A stretch of 64,000 bases of DNA, from assembly GCA_041659525.1 (NCBI GenBank), contig JBAZYC010000001.1, positions 806,001 through 870,000 on the forward strand. Direction: 5' to 3'. The notes below the pieces were generated by a model. That model did no database searches. It was not told the DNA's origin and saw only the letters and a list, made by a program, of their open reading frames with translations. Below, in pieces: positions 15,967 to 24,580 of this stretch. Each line of letters opens with the position of its first letter. Positions within the stretch are counted from its first letter, which is position 1. The translations under genes were made by a program, and so were the position numbers. Source of the stretch: JAAZKV01 sp041659525 (GTDB taxonomy: Archaea > Iainarchaeota > Iainarchaeia > Iainarchaeales > JAAZKV01).

Positions 15967-17643
15967 GTGATTTTCTTGTCTAAAAACAAAAAAAACAATC
16001 TTGCAGTTACTGCCGTTAATTATCTAAAAGAAGCTTTTATTTTTGATCTTAAAGCTGGTTTCATTACTGCAGTTGTTGCTCTCCCTTTAGCACTAGCTTT
16101 TGCTTTAGCTTCTGGTGTTCCTCCTGTAATGGGTATTTACACTGCGATTGTTGCTGGAATTTTAGGTTCTGCTTTTGGTGGATCAAAATTTTCAATTACT
16201 GGTCCTACTGGGGCAATGGTTGTACTTGTTTTAAGCACTGTTAGTAGATTTGGTTTAGAAGGATTACTCCTCGCAGGTTTTTTAGCAGGGTGTCTTCAAA
16301 TCGTTTTTGGTTTGCTTGAAGTTGGGAGAATAGTAAAGTACTTACCTCTACCAGTAATAACTGGTTTCACTGCTGGGATTGGTTTACTAATCTTTTCAGG
16401 ACAAATAGCAAACGCATTAGGATTAAGCATTGCCTCTCATGTTAGTATAGTTGATACTTTTCTTGAAATTTTCTCAAATGTATTTCAAACAAACTTAATT
16501 GCAATTGTAATTACAATTGCAACAATCTTATTATTATTTTTCTTACCAAATTTATTAAAGAAAAACAATTTTACAAAGAATATTCCTGCTTCGATAATTG
16601 TTTTGCTCTTATCAACTGGTTTAGTACTTGCTTTTGGTTTGAGTGTTCCTCAAGTTGGAGAAATTCAACAAGGACTTCCTCCGTTTAAGTTAATTAATTT
16701 TAGTTTTGAATTAATTTTGAATGTCTTCCCTGCAGCTCTTTCAATTGCTCTTCTTGGAGCTATTGAATCTTTGCTTTGCGCGGTTGTTTGTGATGGAATG
16801 ACTAACACTAAGCACAATAGTAACAAAGAATTAATTTCACAAGGAATAGCAAATTGTATTACTCCTTTCTTCGGGGGAATTCCGGCTACTGCAGCAGTTG
16901 CTAGAAGTGCGGTTAATATTAGAGAGGGTGCAAAAACAAAACTCTCAGGGATTTTCCAAGGATTGTTTTTAGTTCTAGTTATTTTATTCCTAGCTCCTTA
17001 TGCGGGTCTTATTCCTAAGGCTTTCCTTGCAGGAGTATTAATGGTTACTTCTATTAGAATGGTTAGTATTGATGAATTCAAAACTATTTTTGCAATAAAG
17101 AAAAGAGATGGGGCTATTTTAGTTGCAACTTTGTTATTTACTCTCTTAACTGATTTAGTAATAGCAGTTCAAGTAGGCGTATTCTTAGCAATGTTAATGC
17201 TTGTAATTGAAATTCTTGAAATGTTTGATGTTAAGATTGATAAGACTCCTAAGAATGGTTCAATTATGGAGACTTTTGATAAAAAACACTTAGAAAACAA
17301 AGTAAGTATGTATACTCTTCATGGTCCTTTATTTTTTGGAGCGATGAGTACTTTTGAACACAAAATTGATGAGCACTTACCTTTGAGTAAACCAATTGTT
17401 GTTGTTAGACTTAGATTTGTTCCTTTCATTGATGCTACTGGAGTTATGCGTTTAGAAGAATTTATTAAAGATAGAAAAAGAAGAGGGATAAAAGTTTTCA
17501 TTTCAGGAGCTAATCCTCCTGTTGAAGAAGTTTTGTTAAGAAATCCTTTTTTCAAAAGTTATTTCAAAAGCGGGTTTGTATTTGAAGACACTTATGGTGC
17601 GCTTGACGAAATAGAAAAAAGTCATTTAGGAAAAAAGAATTAA
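15967..17643 (+). CDS. SulP family anion transporter with STAS domain
   Basis: 558 residues with a GTG start. The first part has about 11 membrane spans, opening with the SulP signature region FDLKAGFITAVVALPLALAFA and the SITGPTGA motif. The last 130 residues form a cytoplasmic STAS domain (GPLFFGAMSTFEHKI, then RFVPFIDATGVMRLEEF). SulP proteins import sulfate or bicarbonate, or exchange anions; the substrate cannot be read from sequence. A TATA-like TTTTTAAAC lies at about 15914. It is monocistronic. Confidence 0.93.
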   Translation: MIFLSKNKKNNLAVTAVNYLKEAFIFDLKAGFITAVVALPLALAFALASGVPPVMGIYTAIVAGILGSAFGGSKFSITGPTGAMVVLVLSTVSRFGLEGLLLAGFLAGCLQIVFGLLEVGRIVKYLPLPVITGFTAGIGLLIFSGQIANALGLSIASHVSIVDTFLEIFSNVFQTNLIAIVITIATILLLFFLPNLLKKNNFTKNIPASIIVLLLSTGLVLAFGLSVPQVGEIQQGLPPFKLINFSFELILNVFPAALSIALLGAIESLLCAVVCDGMTNTKHNSNKELISQGIANCITPFFGGIPATAAVARSAVNIREGAKTKLSGIFQGLFLVLVILFLAPYAGLIPKAFLAGVLMVTSIRMVSIDEFKTIFAIKKRDGAILVATLLFTLLTDLVIAVQVGVFLAMLMLVIEILEMFDVKIDKTPKNGSIMETFDKKHLENKVSMYTLHGPLFFGAMSTFEHKIDEHLPLSKPIVVVRLRFVPFIDATGVMRLEEFIKDRKRRGIKVFISGANPPVEEVLLRNPFFKSYFKSGFVFEDTYGALDEIEKSHLGKKN

Positions 17644-17672
17644 TTTAATTTACTAAAAACTAAACTGAATTT

Positions 17673-18209
17673 CTAAGCTTTAATTGTACAATCAGTTTGT
17701 GCGAGTGTCGAATTTTCTTTTTGTGCAGTTAAATCCATTTCTAAGGATACACAATATTCATCAAATCCGTTTTTATTATAGAAATTTATTCCGCTGTAAT
17801 TTTGTTTCATTACTTCTACTTTTATTTTCTCCACACTTTTTTCTTTGCACCAATTAACAAAAGCGTTCATTAAGAATGATCCTGTTCCTTTGTTTCGGTG
17901 TTCGTCAAGAACAAATAGTTCTGATAACTCTGCGTAGGAATTTATTTTTCTATAAACGTATTCGTCTTTTGGAGTAATTTCTCCAAGTAAGTATCCAATT
18001 AATTTTCCATTAAATTCTGCGATTAATGCGCATTTATTTTCTTGGCTTATGTGTTCGTTTAGGTATTGTCTTCCTTCTTCTTCAGAAAGCCATTCTGGTT
18101 TTAGAGTTTTATCATACTCTTTGAATTCTTTATCAGTTAAAAGTAGTGATAGGTCAAGTAAATTTGCGAAATCAGTTTCTTTTGCTTTTCTTATAATGCA
18201 GTTAGACAT
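17673..18209 (-). CDS. GNAT family N-acetyltransferase
   Basis: 178 residues from the start MSNCIIRKAKETDF at 18209, which has GGAG upstream; a longer form from 18248 is possible. The acetyl-CoA motif A region is LSELFVLDEHRNKGTGSFLMNAF, with R-N-K-G-T-G as the phosphate-binding loop, followed by NFYNKNGFDEY near the C-terminus. This fits RimI-type GNATs that acetylate amines of proteins or small molecules. A TATA-like TTTAAA lies at about 18270. Substrate unknown. Confidence 0.9.
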   Translation of the reverse strand: MSNCIIRKAKETDFANLLDLSLLLTDKEFKEYDKTLKPEWLSEEEGRQYLNEHISQENKCALIAEFNGKLIGYLLGEITPKDEYVYRKINSYAELSELFVLDEHRNKGTGSFLMNAFVNWCKEKSVEKIKVEVMKQNYSGINFYNKNGFDEYCVSLEMDLTAQKENSTLAQTDCTIKA

Positions 18210-18377
18210 TTTTTCTTTCTCCAACTCTCTATAAAAGAGACTTAGCATTAATGAGTTTTCTAGTAAGATTTAAAAGCTCATTTTGGGCTTTTTTGGCTTT
18301 TAAAGGGTATTTAAAGCCTCGAAATAGAGATTCTGAAAAATAGAAAATTTTGAGTTTTTAGAAGAAAATAAGGGATT

Positions 18378-18542
18378 TCACTGCTTTGGTTTCTTATCAA
18401 AGTAGCCCATTTCTGTTAATCTGATTAGAACTAATTGTTTTACTACATCTGCGCGTGTGCAACCTATTTTTCCTATTAATTTGTCAATTATTTCGGTTTG
18501 TTCTTTAGAAAAGTAGGGACTTATTCGAAAATCTTGTACCAT
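18378..18542 (-). CDS. ribbon-helix-helix-like regulator, 54 aa
   Basis: The ATG at 18542 gives MVQDFRISPYFSKEQTEI, a beta-strand-like start, then helices (EIIDKLIGKIG, then TRADVVKQLVLIRLTEMGYF). Length, the short N-terminal strand and the helix-turn-helix spacing fit MetJ/Arc-type DNA-binding proteins. A TATA (TTTATAAATCC, about 18562-18572) gives a leaderless transcript. It is divergent from metK and both starts are bracketed by inverted copies of a 16-bp sequence, one overlapping its own start codon. Auto-regulation and control of metK are inferred. Confidence 0.65.
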   Translation of the reverse strand: MVQDFRISPYFSKEQTEIIDKLIGKIGCTRADVVKQLVLIRLTEMGYFDKKPKQ

Positions 18543-18557
18543 ACAGTAACTAATCAG
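18542..18557. promoter_or_regulatory. operator half 1 of an inverted repeat, metK/RHH region
   Basis: TACAGTAACTAATCAG at 18542-18557 matches the reverse complement of 18609-18624 (CTAATCAGTTACTGTA) at 14 of 16 positions. It overlaps the start of the small regulator gene. The two copies are 51 bp apart and flank both promoters. Confidence 0.55.
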
Positions 18558-18608
18558 TGTTAGGATTTATAAACATTTTCGTTCTTCCAATAGATAATTG
18601 TGCAGTGG

Positions 18609-18624
18609 CTAATCAGTTACTGTA
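18609..18624. promoter_or_regulatory. operator half 2 of an inverted repeat, metK side
   Basis: CTAATCAGTTACTGTA lies 21-36 nt before the metK ATG, at or just after the expected transcription start. Its partner is at 18542-18557. A protein bound to both copies could loop or block both transcripts. Confidence 0.55.
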
Positions 18625-18645
18625 ATAGAACTCGGGGGAATTTTA

Positions 18646-19800
18646 ATGAAGACATATTTTTCAAGTGAAAGTGTAACAGAAGGACATCCTGACAAAATTT
18701 GTGATCAAATTTCTGATGGAATTCTTGATGAATTATTAAGACAAGATCCATTTTCAAGAGTAGCTGTTGAAACACTTACCACTACTGGTTCAGTTCACGT
18801 TGCTGGAGAAGTAACTACTAAAGGTTACGTTGATGTTCAAAAAGTTGCAAGAGAAGTTCTCAAAGAAATTGGATACACTAATCCTTTATTTGGAATTGAT
18901 GGAGAAGATGCTGGAGTATGGGTTTCTCTTCACGGACAATCACCTGATATCTCTCAAGGAGTAAACGAAACAAACGGAAAAGAACAAGGGGCAGGAGACC
19001 AAGGAATGATGTTTGGTTTTGCATGCAACGAAACTCCTGAATTAATGCCTTTGCCTATAATGATGGCTCATAAATTAGCAATGAAACTTGCTGAAGTAAG
19101 AAAAAAAGGAATAGTAAAAGGACTTGGTCCGGATGGAAAAACACAAGTTACTGTTGAATATGAAGATGGAAAGCCAAAGCGACTTGATGCAGTAGTTATT
19201 GCTCAGCAACACTTGGATGATGTTTCTGAAAGTCAATTGAAAAAAGATATTTACGAAAAAGTAATTGTTCCTGTATGCGGAGCAATGCTTGATAAGGAAA
19301 CAAAAGTTCACATTAACGCTACTGGTAAATTTGTTATCGGCGGACCTGAAGGGGACACTGGAGTAACTGGTAGAAAAATAATTGTAGATACTTATGGTGG
19401 AATGGGTAGACACGGTGGAGGAGCTTTTTCTGGTAAAGATCCAACTAAAGTTGATAGAAGTGCTGCTTACGCTGCAAGATACATTGCAAAAAACATTGTT
19501 GCTTCAGGCCTTGCTGATAAGTGCGAAGTTCAACTTGCTTATGCAATTGGAGTAGCTGAACCAACTGGAATATTTGTTGAAACATTTAAGACAAACAAAA
19601 TCCCTGAGGAAAAGATTTCAGAACTTGTAAGAAAGTATTTCCCAACTAAACCAAAAGATATTCTTGAAAAACTAAATTTGAGAAGACCAATTTACAAAAA
19701 AACAGCAGCTTATGGTCACTTTGGTAGAGAAGATCCTGACTTCACTTGGGAAAAAACAGACCTTGCTGAGAAATTAAAAGAAGAAGCAAAAAAGATGTAA
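18646..19800 (+). CDS. metK: S-adenosylmethionine synthetase, bacterial type
   Basis: 384 residues. It makes SAM from methionine and ATP. The bacterial/eukaryotic MetK motifs are clear: SVTEGHPDKICDQISD at the N-terminus, GAGDQGMMFGFA (residues about 113-124) and the GGPEGDTGVTGRK loop, ending in GHFGREDPDFTWE. Most archaea use a very different archaeal MAT, so this is a bacterial-type enzyme, probably transferred in the lineage. GGGGG upstream of the ATG is a strong ribosome binding site. SAM demand is plausible: this window alone encodes three radical SAM proteins and several methyltransferases. Confidence 0.97.
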   Translation: MKTYFSSESVTEGHPDKICDQISDGILDELLRQDPFSRVAVETLTTTGSVHVAGEVTTKGYVDVQKVAREVLKEIGYTNPLFGIDGEDAGVWVSLHGQSPDISQGVNETNGKEQGAGDQGMMFGFACNETPELMPLPIMMAHKLAMKLAEVRKKGIVKGLGPDGKTQVTVEYEDGKPKRLDAVVIAQQHLDDVSESQLKKDIYEKVIVPVCGAMLDKETKVHINATGKFVIGGPEGDTGVTGRKIIVDTYGGMGRHGGGAFSGKDPTKVDRSAAYAARYIAKNIVASGLADKCEVQLAYAIGVAEPTGIFVETFKTNKIPEEKISELVRKYFPTKPKDILEKLNLRRPIYKKTAAYGHFGREDPDFTWEKTDLAEKLKEEAKKM

Positions 19801-19823
19801 GTTAAATAAAAGAAATTTAAAAA

Positions 19824-19862
19824 AAGAAAAGGCATTGTGAGTACAATGTCTTTCTTTTACTT
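19824..19862. terminator. bidirectional hairpin terminator between metK and the DNA-repair radical SAM gene
   Basis: CATTGT (19833-19838) pairs with ACAATG (19843-19848) around GAGT, extended by A/G-rich and T/C-rich flanks. It lies in the convergent gap and has a T-run on the plus side. Confidence 0.6.
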
Positions 19863-19869
19863 TTTTTAA

Positions 19870-21234
19870 CTAAAAACTAAACAAATTAGTTTGTTTTCCG
19901 TTTAAATTAAAATAACTTTTTGGTTTTCCTATTCTTAGCCCTTCTTTTGCTAGTTCTTCAAAATCTCTTATTCTTTTTTCTTCGCGTATTTGAATTATTT
20001 TATCCACGCTCTTTGGCCCAATTCCTGGTACAAGCAACAATTCTTTTCTTGAGGCAGTGTTTGGGTCAAGTGGGAATAATTCAGGCATTGAAAGAGCAAT
20101 TGATTGTTTTACCTCTGTTCCTAATGAAAAGTTTCCAAAATCATTAAGCCCTTTTTCTATTAAGCTTTTTTCAAACCCATAAACTCTGTAGAGCCAATCT
20201 GCTTCGTATAATTTGTGTTCGCGTTTTTTGTTCTCCGCAATTTTATTTTCGAGGGCCGTTCCTTCTACTGGAGTGAATGCCGAGAAATAGGTTCGATAAA
20301 GAGAGGTTTCTTCGTAAAGCGAATTCATTCTAGAAATAACGTCTTTATCAGTTTCTTCATTTGCCCCTAAAATGATTTGAGTGGTAAATGATTTGAATCG
20401 ATAATCCTCTCCGTTAACAATATTTGTTGAATCGCAAAACCAACCACCGTGGGAGTTTCCATTTTCTTTGCTTTGCCTGTCTGACTCTTGTTTTAATTTA
20501 TCAAGGGTTCTAACTTTTCTTAAAATTCCTTCTTTATAATTTTTTGTAGAAGTTAACTCGCTAAATCCTTGGGTGGTAGTGGCTTCAATATTTACTGATA
20601 ATCTATTAGCATAGAGAGCCATTTCTTCAATTAAGTGAACGGGTGCATCTGGAAGAACTTTTAAGTGAATATAGCCAGTGTAACCATTTTCACGCAAAAG
20701 TTTTGCAGATTCAATCATTTGAGAAGTACTTTTATCAGCGTCGCCATGTACTGCTGAACTAAGAAATAATCCTGTTGTGTATCCTTCTTTATGTAAGTGC
20801 ATAAAAGAACTTGCAAGTTCTTTTGGTTGTAAGCTTTCTTTTTTTTGTTTGCAAGTGGAGTTAACACAGTACTTGCAATCATGCATACAAGTATTATCTT
20901 GGAGTACTTTCATCAGTAAGCACTTATTTGCTTTGTTTAAGTTTTCATTTTCTGATGGAGGAAGAAAGTTACTCATTTCTTTTCTAAATTCTTTTTTGTC
21001 CTCTTCACTTAAAGAGTTTTTTTCATAAAGAGGAACTCCTTTTTTTGCTTTGTACTTGTACCCTCTATTTGCAATACTATTAATGAAAGTGTTTTCAGAG
21101 GTTTGGGTGCAATTGTAAATAAAATTTTGGTATTCATAAGGGATTCCATAGTCGCGGTAACTTTTTTCTTTTCCTCCTCCGCAGGAATCATAACTAGCAG
21201 CCATTCCAAGGTGTTTTAATTTTTCAAGAATCAT
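19870..21234 (-). CDS. putative DNA modification/repair radical SAM protein (UDG-linked family)
   Basis: 454 residues. The N-terminus (KLKHLGMAASYDSCGG) and the CMHDCKYCVNSTC cluster motif near residue 119 match the radical SAM family described as linked to a uracil-DNA-glycosylase-like partner (TIGR03916 as I recall it). Further landmarks are GLFLSSAVHGDAD, YIHLKVLPDA, LSVNIEATT, HKLYEADWLYRVYGF and a C-terminal helix-hairpin-helix (LLLVPGIGPKSVDKI) for DNA binding. No glycosylase partner is adjacent. Its promoter has the shared box, identical over 17 bases to that of the DpnA-like methylase, supporting a DNA-related role. Confidence 0.9.
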   Translation of the reverse strand: MILEKLKHLGMAASYDSCGGGKEKSYRDYGIPYEYQNFIYNCTQTSENTFINSIANRGYKYKAKKGVPLYEKNSLSEEDKKEFRKEMSNFLPPSENENLNKANKCLLMKVLQDNTCMHDCKYCVNSTCKQKKESLQPKELASSFMHLHKEGYTTGLFLSSAVHGDADKSTSQMIESAKLLRENGYTGYIHLKVLPDAPVHLIEEMALYANRLSVNIEATTTQGFSELTSTKNYKEGILRKVRTLDKLKQESDRQSKENGNSHGGWFCDSTNIVNGEDYRFKSFTTQIILGANEETDKDVISRMNSLYEETSLYRTYFSAFTPVEGTALENKIAENKKREHKLYEADWLYRVYGFEKSLIEKGLNDFGNFSLGTEVKQSIALSMPELFPLDPNTASRKELLLVPGIGPKSVDKIIQIREEKRIRDFEELAKEGLRIGKPKSYFNLNGKQTNLFSF

Positions 21235-21255
21235 GTTTTAACTCTGTTTTCGGGG

Positions 21256-21287
21256 ATTTAAAAACAATTGGGAAGTGTCATGCCGGC
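21256..21287 (-). promoter_or_regulatory. shared 17-bp box plus TATA (DNA-repair radical SAM gene)
   Basis: On the minus strand, GCCGGCATGACACTTCC occupies 21287-21271, then a 6-nt spacer and TTTTTAAAT from 21264. The ATG at 21234 is 30 nt from the first TATA base. The box overlaps the last codons of the upstream Nudix gene. Confidence 0.8.
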
Positions 21288-21685
21288 GGATTCATTTTGT
21301 TTTTTAAATTTAATCCGATTTTGGCTTCATTAATTAATCCTTTAAAAGTGAGTTTTAGTTTTTTCATTTCATTAATTTTAATCCATTTGTAATCCAGTGC
21401 TTCTTCTTTTTGTAATTTTATATTTCCTGATTTATAATTGCACACGAAAGGGATTACAATAGAGTTTCCAAATTTCTGTGTTTTCATTTGTGTTAGTATG
21501 ATTATTTTTATTCCTGTTTCTTCTTTAACTTCTCGATTAAGAGTTTTTTTAAAAGACTCATTTTTTTCCATGTGTCCAATTGGTGTTCCCCAACTACCCA
21601 CAGGGTTTTTTATAAGGAGAAGTTCATTTTTTTTGTTAAATATTAAACCAGCAACTCTCACTTCAAAAAGAAAGTATTTATTCAT
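21278..21685 (-). CDS. Nudix hydrolase
   Basis: 135 residues from the ATG at 21685 (MNKYFLFEVRVAGLIFN). The Nudix box is complete: GHMEKNESFKKTLNREVKEE followed by TGI, with the metal-binding REVKEE core. Nudix enzymes cleave nucleoside diphosphates linked to other groups, including oxidised dNTPs and nucleotide sugars; the substrate is unknown. A TATA-like GTATATAAC lies at about 21716-21724. Its 3' end (residues MNPPA) is formed by the regulatory box of the next gene downstream. Confidence 0.92.
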   Translation of the reverse strand: MNKYFLFEVRVAGLIFNKKNELLLIKNPVGSWGTPIGHMEKNESFKKTLNREVKEETGIKIIILTQMKTQKFGNSIVIPFVCNYKSGNIKLQKEEALDYKWIKINEMKKLKLTFKGLINEAKIGLNLKNKMNPPA

Positions 21686-21708
21686 GATAATCAAAATTTT
21701 TGTTAATG

Positions 21709-22398
21709 CTAATTTGTTATATACTTTATTCCAAGCTCTGGAATATTTGTTGTTTCTTTTAGAGTTGTAATAAATTCAATTAATTTTGCAATTTCTGAAG
21801 GTTCAAGAGAATTTTTTAAATCTTTTTTTATTCCCATTTTTTCAAACATTTTAGTATTTAATCTTCCGGGGTAAATTCCCATTACCCTTATTCCATATAT
21901 TGCAAGTTCTGGTTGTAGGGATTGTGTTAAACCATTAACTCCCCATTTTGTAGCACAATAAACGCTTCTTTTAGCTTTTTTTGAATACATTCCACCTTGT
22001 GAATTAATATTTATTATAGTTCCCTTTTTTTGTTTTTTCATTATTGGAATAACAGATTTTGTAAGGTATATTAATCCATTTAAATTAACTTCAATAACTT
22101 TTTGTATTCTTTCAGGGCTATTTGACTCGAGTTCTCCTTCAATCCAAAGCCCCGCATTATTAATTAAATAATCAATTCTTTTATATTTTTTAATAATTTT
22201 ATTTATTGTATTTTTACATTGTTCAAAAGAACTTACATCACAAACCGCATAATTACAGTTAATTTTTTTTGATACTTTTTGGAGTTTCTTTAATGTTGGT
22301 GATAAAATTATTACTTTATTATTTTTAGATAATATTGAAGCAATTTCTTTACCAAGACCATCACTTCCTCCTGAAATAACAATTATTTTTTTAGCCAT
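21709..22398 (-). CDS. short-chain dehydrogenase/reductase (SDR)
   Basis: 229 residues from MAKKIIVISGG at 22398, which has the GTTGATTTTT context used by other genes here; an in-frame ATG at 22419 directly after the preceding stop is an alternative. The Rossmann motif is SGGSDGLGKEIA, the stabilising motif NNAG (LINNAGLW), and the catalytic residues are Ser in NINSQGG and YCATK. This is a classical NAD(P)-dependent SDR. It is the last gene in an operon with the P-loop kinase-like gene, and possibly the phosphatase further upstream. Substrate unknown. Confidence 0.92.
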   Translation of the reverse strand: MAKKIIVISGGSDGLGKEIASILSKNNKVIILSPTLKKLQKVSKKINCNYAVCDVSSFEQCKNTINKIIKKYKRIDYLINNAGLWIEGELESNSPERIQKVIEVNLNGLIYLTKSVIPIMKKQKKGTIININSQGGMYSKKAKRSVYCATKWGVNGLTQSLQPELAIYGIRVMGIYPGRLNTKMFEKMGIKKDLKNSLEPSEIAKLIEFITTLKETTNIPELGIKYITN

Positions 22399-22419
22399 AA
22401 AAATCAACTTAGTTTTCAT

Positions 22420-23037
22420 TTAACGTTTGTTAACACGCACTAAAAAAGAATTTTTCCATTTTTCAGAGATAAAATCCCCCACAAATCCTTTTAGTAATTC
22501 TGAAGTTTCTTCAACTTTTTTATTCCAGAGAGTAATGGATCTTAAAGTTTTTTTGCCATTGAGAAAAGAATTGTATTCTTCATAAAATCTTTTGTTAAGT
22601 AATATATCTTCTCTTACTTGCTTTATTAAGTCCCCTCTGGATCTTTGGGTGTCTTGTAGAATTCTTTGGAGGATTTCTCTTCTTGAAGCTGTTAAGTGGA
22701 CCATTAAAAATTCAACATTTGGTGTTGAAGCAAGTTTTCTCAAGGATTCCTTTGGGACAAGAGCTTTACCCCTAAAACTAAAGTGACTGTCTAAAATAAT
22801 TGCATCTTTTTGTTTTAGAACATCATTAATTGATGAAATTATTTCTCTATTAACCCAATTTAGTTTTTGTCTTTGGGTAAGTTTTTTCCAACGCGGGTCT
22901 TTTGAAAGTCTTTTTTCAGTTGCAATTGCAACGCTTCCAGTATGCATTATTGGAGCAAATCCAGAAAGAGCTTTTTTTATTAAAGTGCTTTTTCCTACCC
23001 CGCTAGGTCCGCCTATCCAGATTATTTTTTTGTTCAA
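22420..23037 (-). CDS. P-loop nucleotide kinase-like protein
   Basis: 205 residues. The N-terminus IIWIGGPSGVGKSTLIKKAL is a Walker A P-loop of the adenylate/guanylate kinase type. A DSHFSFRG segment near residue 83 may be the Walker B/LID entry, and HLTASRREILQRIL resembles the sugar or base binding helix. It could be a nucleoside/nucleotide kinase or a small-molecule phosphotransferase. Its stop codon abuts the next gene, showing an operon with the SDR. Confidence 0.8.
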   Translation of the reverse strand: MNKKIIWIGGPSGVGKSTLIKKALSGFAPIMHTGSVAIATEKRLSKDPRWKKLTQRQKLNWVNREIISSINDVLKQKDAIILDSHFSFRGKALVPKESLRKLASTPNVEFLMVHLTASRREILQRILQDTQRSRGDLIKQVREDILLNKRFYEEYNSFLNGKKTLRSITLWNKKVEETSELLKGFVGDFISEKWKNSFLVRVNKR

Positions 23038-23073
23038 TTTAACACCATTTTATACATTTATATGTTCTTTTGT

Positions 23074-23622
23074 TCATTTTAACCTTCTTATTATGCCCTT
23101 GGATATATGTTGTGCTTCTTTTGCCATTAACCAAAAGGCTTTTGGTTGTGGATTTTTTAATGTTGATTGCTTTGAACTTCTTCTATATCTTTTTGGTTTT
23201 GAACTTGCATAAGGATCTTTAAAATTTGCTGTAAGGGGTAGTTTTTTCCCTGCAGCCATTTCTTTTGCTAAAACAACCTTTTTGGGATTGGTTGGGAACA
23301 TTGTTTGTATTGCTAATCTAGTATTTTCATCAACAGCAATTATTTTATCAGCCCATTCAGTTAATTCCTTAGTTAGGGGTTTTGCATACCCTGTTGTTCT
23401 AGTGGTGGTTTTTTCATTTAATTTGTCCGCTGCGGAGAGTATTTTATCTGTTAAAGGGAAAGAGTTAGCTTTTTTTTCAATTAATTTATTTATTAATTCT
23501 CTATTTGTACCAGCACTTTTAATTTCCAATGTTAAACCTTGTTTTGTTGAATATTTTTCTAAATAATGTGCAATAGCTTGGCTTCTTGCAATATTTGCTG
23601 AGCAAACAACCAAAATTTTCAT
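23074..23622 (-). CDS. low-molecular-weight protein tyrosine phosphatase-like protein
   Basis: 182 residues from MKILVVCSANIARSQ at 23622. The loop C-S-A-N-I-A-R-S fits the C(X)5R(S/T) phosphate-binding loop with Cys7 as nucleophile, and DPYAS near residue 138 is the general-acid DP motif. This is the LMW-PTP/arsenate reductase fold. The C-terminus (SKPKRYRRSSKQ) is basic. It may dephosphorylate a protein or small molecule or act as arsenate reductase. It lies 36 nt upstream of the P-loop kinase gene. Confidence 0.82.
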   Translation of the reverse strand: MKILVVCSANIARSQAIAHYLEKYSTKQGLTLEIKSAGTNRELINKLIEKKANSFPLTDKILSAADKLNEKTTTRTTGYAKPLTKELTEWADKIIAVDENTRLAIQTMFPTNPKKVVLAKEMAAGKKLPLTANFKDPYASSKPKRYRRSSKQSTLKNPQPKAFWLMAKEAQHISKGIIRRLK

Positions 23623-23674
23623 TAAAATATACTTCTTAGTTGGTTTTAAAAACACTATTAAGTTCATTTTTTAT

Positions 23675-24580
23675 GTGGATAAAGACAAATTAAATTTATT
23701 ATTAAAACAAATTTCTTCAGATATTGCTTATGTTCAAGTAAATTCTGATGTTTTAGCGCAATGGCCTATTTCTTCAGTTGAGGCAATGTATTATTTAGGG
23801 CCTTTTTTTGTTCCTTCTTTGATAGGGGATATAAAAAATTGGCCAGTTAGTAAAGAGGATCTTTTTGAAAAAAGGCTTTTTCCAGGCAGATTGTCAAATT
23901 TATTATTTTTTTTGTTAGAAAAGAATTCAAAAAAAAAGATGGGTCCAATGCATTCTATATTGGTTAACAAAATAATTGAAACAATTGTTCAAATAAAAGA
24001 TTTTGATTTGAGTAATAAAGGGTTTTTTCGAACTTGGGTACCAGAAAATTTTTGTGCTTTACAAAACAATCAAGGTAAAGATTTACGAAAATTAGTTTTT
24101 TTGCTTGATAATTTAACTGAATTAAGTAACCCTATATTTAGGGCGTTTGGAATGCAATTTTTTGCGAATGATAAAAAAGTTTATCGTTATTATTACAATA
24201 TTGCTTTGAATTTTGAAATCCTTGTTGTTTCTAATCGTAAAGAATTTTTAGTAGACTTTTTTGAACATGTTTTGGTGCCTGAAGATTTATCGGATTCAGT
24301 TGTTTATTCTATAAAAGAAAATAAGATTTCGTTAATAGATTCTGCTGAATTACAAGCTATTGTATTTGAAAATATTGCTTCTTTGTCAAAAAATAAATTT
24401 GATAAGGAATATGTGTTTAAATCTTCAATGAAATCTTTTGGGTTCGAACAAAACCAAAGCGCAAAAGAGTTTTTACTTTCACCATTTCCAAAAGAGATTT
24501 TAGATTTTTATATAAAGACTTGTTTGCTTCCTCAGGACTTGCTTTCTGGAGAAATTTATAAAACACTCGGAGGAGATTAA
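23675..24580 (+). CDS. unknown protein, 301 aa, first gene of a phosphohistidine-domain operon
   Basis: GTG start at 23675, about 30 nt after a TATA-like TTTTAAAAAC. The sequence is aromatic-rich and helical (YYLGPFFVPSLIGDI, LFPGRLSNLLFFLLEK, YRYYYNIALNFEILV) with no membrane span long enough to be sure, no signal peptide and no motif I recognise. Its stop codon abuts the ATG of a stand-alone phosphohistidine domain, and that in turn overlaps a nitrilase-like gene, so the three are certainly cotranscribed. It may be the partner that phosphorylates or accepts phosphate from the mobile domain, but nothing in the sequence proves this. Confidence 0.6.
   Translation: MDKDKLNLLLKQISSDIAYVQVNSDVLAQWPISSVEAMYYLGPFFVPSLIGDIKNWPVSKEDLFEKRLFPGRLSNLLFFLLEKNSKKKMGPMHSILVNKIIETIVQIKDFDLSNKGFFRTWVPENFCALQNNQGKDLRKLVFLLDNLTELSNPIFRAFGMQFFANDKKVYRYYYNIALNFEILVVSNRKEFLVDFFEHVLVPEDLSDSVVYSIKENKISLIDSAELQAIVFENIASLSKNKFDKEYVFKSSMKSFGFEQNQSAKEFLLSPFPKEILDFYIKTCLLPQDLLSGEIYKTLGGD

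Noticed and set aside
16880..16890. CCGGC inside the SulP gene as another regulatory box
   Set aside because: It lies in coding sequence, is not followed by CTT at the right distance, and has no TATA nearby.
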